DNA from: Candidatus Ratteibacteria bacterium
Lineage (GTDB): Bacteria > CAIJMQ01
Direction: 5' to 3'
Length of the DNA stretch: 10,198 nt
Assembly (NCBI GenBank): GCA_028715665.1
Contig: JAQURI010000049.1
Coordinates: 1 to 10,198 of the forward strand
Every line of letters starts with the position of its first letter. Position 1 is the stretch's first letter. Below, piece after piece: positions 7,754-10,198 of this stretch. A model generated the notes under the pieces. The model did no database searches. It was not told where the DNA came from and worked only from the letters and a program-made list of their open reading frames with translations. The translations under genes and the position numbers were made by a program.

Positions 7754-7780
7754 ATTTTACCCCCTGTTATTTTAAATAGT
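7238..7780 (-). repeat. Duplicated 5' cassette, copy 1 (RBS, signal peptide, N-terminal beta-helix)
   Basis: This is the counterpart of 1142-1700. It covers the ribosome binding site, signal peptide and beta-helix up to about residue 172, just before the Thr-rich linker. The two cassettes drive different effector domains: a C25 protease here and a choice-of-anchor L domain in the other gene. Confidence 0.85.
7759..7766 (-). promoter_or_regulatory. Ribosome binding site of the protease-adhesin gene
   Basis: On the minus strand CAGGGGGT lies five bases before the ATG at 7753. It matches the site in front of the paralogous gene. Confidence 0.75.
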
Positions 7781-7795
7781 GGAAAAACTATAAAA

Positions 7796-7825
7796 ATCTT
7801 ATGTCCGATTAGATTGAATTGTGAA
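7796..7825 (-). promoter_or_regulatory. Candidate sigma-70-type promoter for the secreted-protein genes
   Basis: On the minus strand TTCACA (7820-7825, five of six to consensus) is followed after 18 bases by TAAGAT (7796-7801, four of six). The start codon is about 43 bases further on. The match is weak. A TATAGT at 7787-7792 is another possible -10 without a good -35. Confidence 0.25.
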
Positions 7826-7951
7826 CAAAATTGTAAGACAGCTTGATTCCGATGAATACCGATATTTATCATCATAAATGAAAAATTATATCATATTTGT
7901 CAATGGTTTTTAAAAGTCCAATTGTTATCCTTATTGTCTGTACAATTTTGT
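7825..7951. repeat. Imperfect inverted repeat in the divergent intergenic region
   Basis: The left arm ACAAAATTGTAAGACA (7825-7840) is the reverse complement of the right arm TGTCTGTACAATTTTGT (7935-7951) except for one extra base, with 94 bases between. Each arm also contains a small palindrome, ACAA-NN-TTGT. The left arm touches the candidate leftward -35. It could be a pair of regulator sites, but the AT-rich context tempers this. Confidence 0.5.
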
Positions 7952-7998
7952 GCATTATCTATCGGCCAACCAGACAAAATAAACAATAATTTTTTTCT

Positions 7999-8029
7999 TT
8001 GACATATTGATATGATAATAGTTTATAAT
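7999..8029 (+). promoter_or_regulatory. Candidate sigma-70-type promoter for mgtA
   Basis: Consensus TTGACA (7999-8004) and consensus TATAAT (8024-8029) are separated by 19 bases, longer than the usual 17. Transcription would begin near 8036 and leave a leader of about 25 bases. The region is very AT-rich, so chance -10 matches are likely. Confidence 0.4.
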
Positions 8030-8061
8030 TTACTATAAATTTATATAAGTAAAAAATACTT

Positions 8062-10198
8062 ATGCCAAAAAACAAAATACAACAAATATTGGATTTTGAT
8101 TATATCGGCTGCAGTACGGATTTCCTTCTTGAGAAATTTAAAACTTCCGTCAAGGGGCTTAGTGAAGACGAATCAAAAAGGCGGCTTGAAGAATACGGCT
8201 ATAATGAACCCGCCAAAATAAAACAAACTGTTCTTTTTCAAATCCTTTCAAAATTCTTTAATCCGCTCGTAATAGTTCTATTGATTATCGCCGTTTCTTC
8301 TTTATACCTCGGACAAACAATAAGTGCTGTTCTGGTCATGTTAATGGCCGTAATGAGCGTGTTTTTATCATTTTTTCAGGAAAATCGCGCAGGAAAAGAA
8401 GCTGAAAAATTAAGCGAAATGGTGCGCGCAAACACAACCGCATATCGCAACGGCAAACCTAAAGAAATAAAAATCAGGGAATTGGTCCCCGGAGATATCG
8501 TAGATTTATTTGCCGGCGATATGATACCTGCAGACCTGCGCATAATTTCCTCTAAAGATTTATTTATAAATCAGGCGACTTTGACAGGAGAATCTTTTCC
8601 GGTCGAAAAAACTGCCGAGCCGGTCAAACCGCAGGATAGACGAAAAAACAGTTCCATATCCGAACTGACTAATATCGTTTTCATGGGCACGAGCGTAGTT
8701 AACGGCACAGCCCTCGGCGTTGTTCTAAGAACGGGTACTGCGACCCAATTCGGAGAACTCTCCCGTAAGGTTGCTTCAATGGCGGTTGAAAGCAGTTTCG
8801 ATAAAGGCATACGCGACTTCACCTGGTTGATGATTCGTTTTATGCTTCTGTTGGTAGTTATAATTTTTTCCATAAACGCATTTTCAAAGGGAGAAATAAC
8901 CCGAACCAAAATCATCAATGCAATTCTTTTTTCTTTGGCCGTATCCGTGGGTCTTACTCCCGAAATGCTTCCGATGCTGGTTACCATTAACTTGTCCAAA
9001 GGCGCAATAGCAATGTCCAAAAAAGAAGTAATAGTAAAACGCCTGAATTCAATCCAGAATTTCGGCGCCATGGACATTTTGTGCACCGACAAAACAGGCA
9101 CACTTACACTGGATAAAATCGTTCTCGAGAAACATTGCGATGTCGTAAGAAATGAAAGCAAAGAGGTTCTGAAGATGGCATTTATAAACAGTTTCTATCA
9201 AACAGGGCTTAAAAATATTTTGGACAGGACAATACTAAAACACGAGAAAATAGCAGTCAAACAATACAAAAAAATTGACGAGGTGCCGTTTGATTTCGAA
9301 AGAAGGATAATGTCGGTAGTTGTTGAGATAGACGGCAAGCACAGAATTATCGCAAAAGGCGCGCCCGAAGAGATTTTTAAACGCTGCACACATTATGAAT
9401 TGGATGGTGAAATATCTGAAATGGTGCAGATGATAAGCACAGACCTAAAAATAGAAAGCAACAATTTAAGTCTGGAAGGTTTCAGGGTTATTGCAATAGC
9501 GTACAAAGATTTCGAAAACAAAAAAGAAGTATATTCAAAAAACGATGAACAAGGACTAATACTAAAAGGATATGTCGCTTTCCTTGACCCTCCCAAGCCG
9601 ACGACCAAAAGAACAATCGAAATGTTAAAAGACTTCGGAATAGAAGTCAAAGTCCTGACCGGTGACAATGAACTTGTTACTCAAAAGATATGTTCCGAAG
9701 TGGGGCTTGATATTAAAGGTTTAGTCACGGGCGAGACAATAGAAAAACTAAGCGATAAGGAGCTGCAAGAATTAGTCAAAACAACGACGGTATTCGCAAG
9801 GTTACTACCTCTGCAGAAGGTTAGAATAATCAAAGCACTTCATGACAATAAACACGTTGTAGGTTACCTGGGAGACGGAATAAACGACGCCCCTGCATTA
9901 AAAGCAGCCGATGTGGGCATTTCCGTCAACAATGCCGTGGACATCGCAAAAGAGTCGGCAGATATAATACTTCTGCAAAAAAGTTTGATTGTTCTCGAAG
10001 ACGGCGTTATCGAAGGACGTAAAACTTTTGGCAACATTCTTAAATATATAAAAATGGGTTCCAGTTCCAATCTCGGCAATATGATAAGCATGACGGGAGC
10101 AAGTTTGTTCCTGCCTTTCCTGCCGATGTTGCCGATACAAATTCTCCTCAATAACTTCCTTTATGATCTATCCCAAGTCGCGATACCGTCCGACGAAG
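8062..10198 (+). CDS. mgtA: Magnesium-translocating P-type ATPase (MgtA/MgtB family), 3' end outside window
   Basis: An inner-membrane P3B-type ATPase that imports Mg2+ at the cost of ATP. The 712 codons present contain the ordered P-type motifs: 'VPGDIV', actuator T-G-E-S (175-178), membrane helix 4 'SVGLTPEMLPML' (295-306), phosphorylation motif D-K-T-G-T-L-T with Asp343, nucleotide-binding 'KGAPEE' (432-437), T-G-D-N (533-536) and hinge 'GDGINDAPAL' (604-613). The 'QNFGAMDILCTDKTGT' stretch and the 'SLIVLEDGVIEGRKTF' and 'LPFLPMLP' stretches are characteristic of MgtA rather than of Ca2+ or heavy-metal pumps. The family is usually about 850-900 residues, so the last membrane helices are outside. 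ATG 8062 is the only nearby start, because an in-frame TAA lies at 8050-8052. No Shine-Dalgarno sequence is visible before it. It is divergent from the secreted-protein genes and probably unrelated to them. Confidence 0.95.
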   Translation, partial: MPKNKIQQILDFDYIGCSTDFLLEKFKTSVKGLSEDESKRRLEEYGYNEPAKIKQTVLFQILSKFFNPLVIVLLIIAVSSLYLGQTISAVLVMLMAVMSVFLSFFQENRAGKEAEKLSEMVRANTTAYRNGKPKEIKIRELVPGDIVDLFAGDMIPADLRIISSKDLFINQATLTGESFPVEKTAEPVKPQDRRKNSSISELTNIVFMGTSVVNGTALGVVLRTGTATQFGELSRKVASMAVESSFDKGIRDFTWLMIRFMLLLVVIIFSINAFSKGEITRTKIINAILFSLAVSVGLTPEMLPMLVTINLSKGAIAMSKKEVIVKRLNSIQNFGAMDILCTDKTGTLTLDKIVLEKHCDVVRNESKEVLKMAFINSFYQTGLKNILDRTILKHEKIAVKQYKKIDEVPFDFERRIMSVVVEIDGKHRIIAKGAPEEIFKRCTHYELDGEISEMVQMISTDLKIESNNLSLEGFRVIAIAYKDFENKKEVYSKNDEQGLILKGYVAFLDPPKPTTKRTIEMLKDFGIEVKVLTGDNELVTQKICSEVGLDIKGLVTGETIEKLSDKELQELVKTTTVFARLLPLQKVRIIKALHDNKHVVGYLGDGINDAPALKAADVGISVNNAVDIAKESADIILLQKSLIVLEDGVIEGRKTFGNILKYIKMGSSSNLGNMISMTGASLFLPFLPMLPIQILLNNFLYDLSQVAIPSDE

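Larger units (their letters stand above)
7754..8061. other. Divergent AT-rich intergenic region between the secreted-protein operon and mgtA
   Basis: The 308 bases contain no coding frame I can support. They hold a weak candidate promoter reading left (7796-7825), a 16/17-base inverted repeat (7825-7840 with 7935-7951), a further 7-base inverted pair (7934-7940 with 7971-7977), and a candidate promoter reading right (7999-8029). I saw no magnesium-sensing M-box riboswitch and no RNA gene. Confidence 0.7.

Noticed and set aside
7885..7903. Consensus TTGACA and TATAAT on the minus strand
   Set aside because: They are only seven bases apart, so they cannot serve as -35 and -10 of the same promoter.
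7754..8061. M-box (ykoK) magnesium riboswitch ahead of mgtA
   Set aside because: I could not find the conserved helices of that RNA; the region is AT-rich with only the inverted repeats described.
8571..9161. A 196-codon minus-strand open frame
   Set aside because: It lies entirely antisense to mgtA, whose frame carries every P-type ATPase motif; the antisense product has no recognisable features.

Overview
The window holds two tandem minus-strand genes for very large secreted, modular surface-type proteins (positions 7753 down to 1). A divergent plus-strand gene for a magnesium-transporting P-type ATPase (mgtA, from 8062) runs off the right edge. The base composition is moderately AT-rich. 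The secreted proteins have Sec signal peptides and right-handed beta-helix modules with FxxN / GGAI coils, 'D-x-GAYE' (choice-of-anchor Q-like) ends, a choice-of-anchor L domain and a gingipain-type (C25) protease. This mix is typical of uncultivated Gram-negative-type lineages such as Planctomycetota/PVC or Omnitrophota-like bacteria. That placement is an inference from domain style, not from a marker gene.

Layout. 1-1675 (minus): the first 558 codons of a secreted protein with an N-terminal beta-helix cassette, an acidic/Thr-rich linker, a choice-of-anchor L domain and the beginning of a beta-helix module; its 3' end lies outside the window. 1676-1741: a 66-base gap with a strong ribosome binding site and no clear terminator. 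1742-7753 (minus): a complete 2003-residue protein built as signal peptide, N-terminal beta-helix cassette, Thr/Pro linker, C25 pro-region, C25 catalytic domain with His727/Cys760, two beta-helix modules, and a C-terminal seven-repeat Asp-box (BNR) propeller. 7754-8061: a 308-base AT-rich divergent intergenic region with candidate promoters for both sides and a long imperfect inverted repeat. 8062-10198 (plus): mgtA, 712 codons present, 3' end outside the window.

How the parts relate. The two secreted genes share their ribosome binding site, signal peptide and first ~175 codons (about 85% protein identity over the first 130 residues by hand count), then diverge into different central domains, then return to the same beta-helix entry module. 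They look like products of cassette duplication and domain shuffling, and are probably co-transcribed from the intergenic region. The most interesting object is the 2003-residue protein: a protease with an intact catalytic dyad fused in cis to adhesin-like beta-helices and a propeller, with dibasic residues at two domain junctions that might be self-processing sites. mgtA appears functionally unrelated and simply shares the divergent intergenic region.
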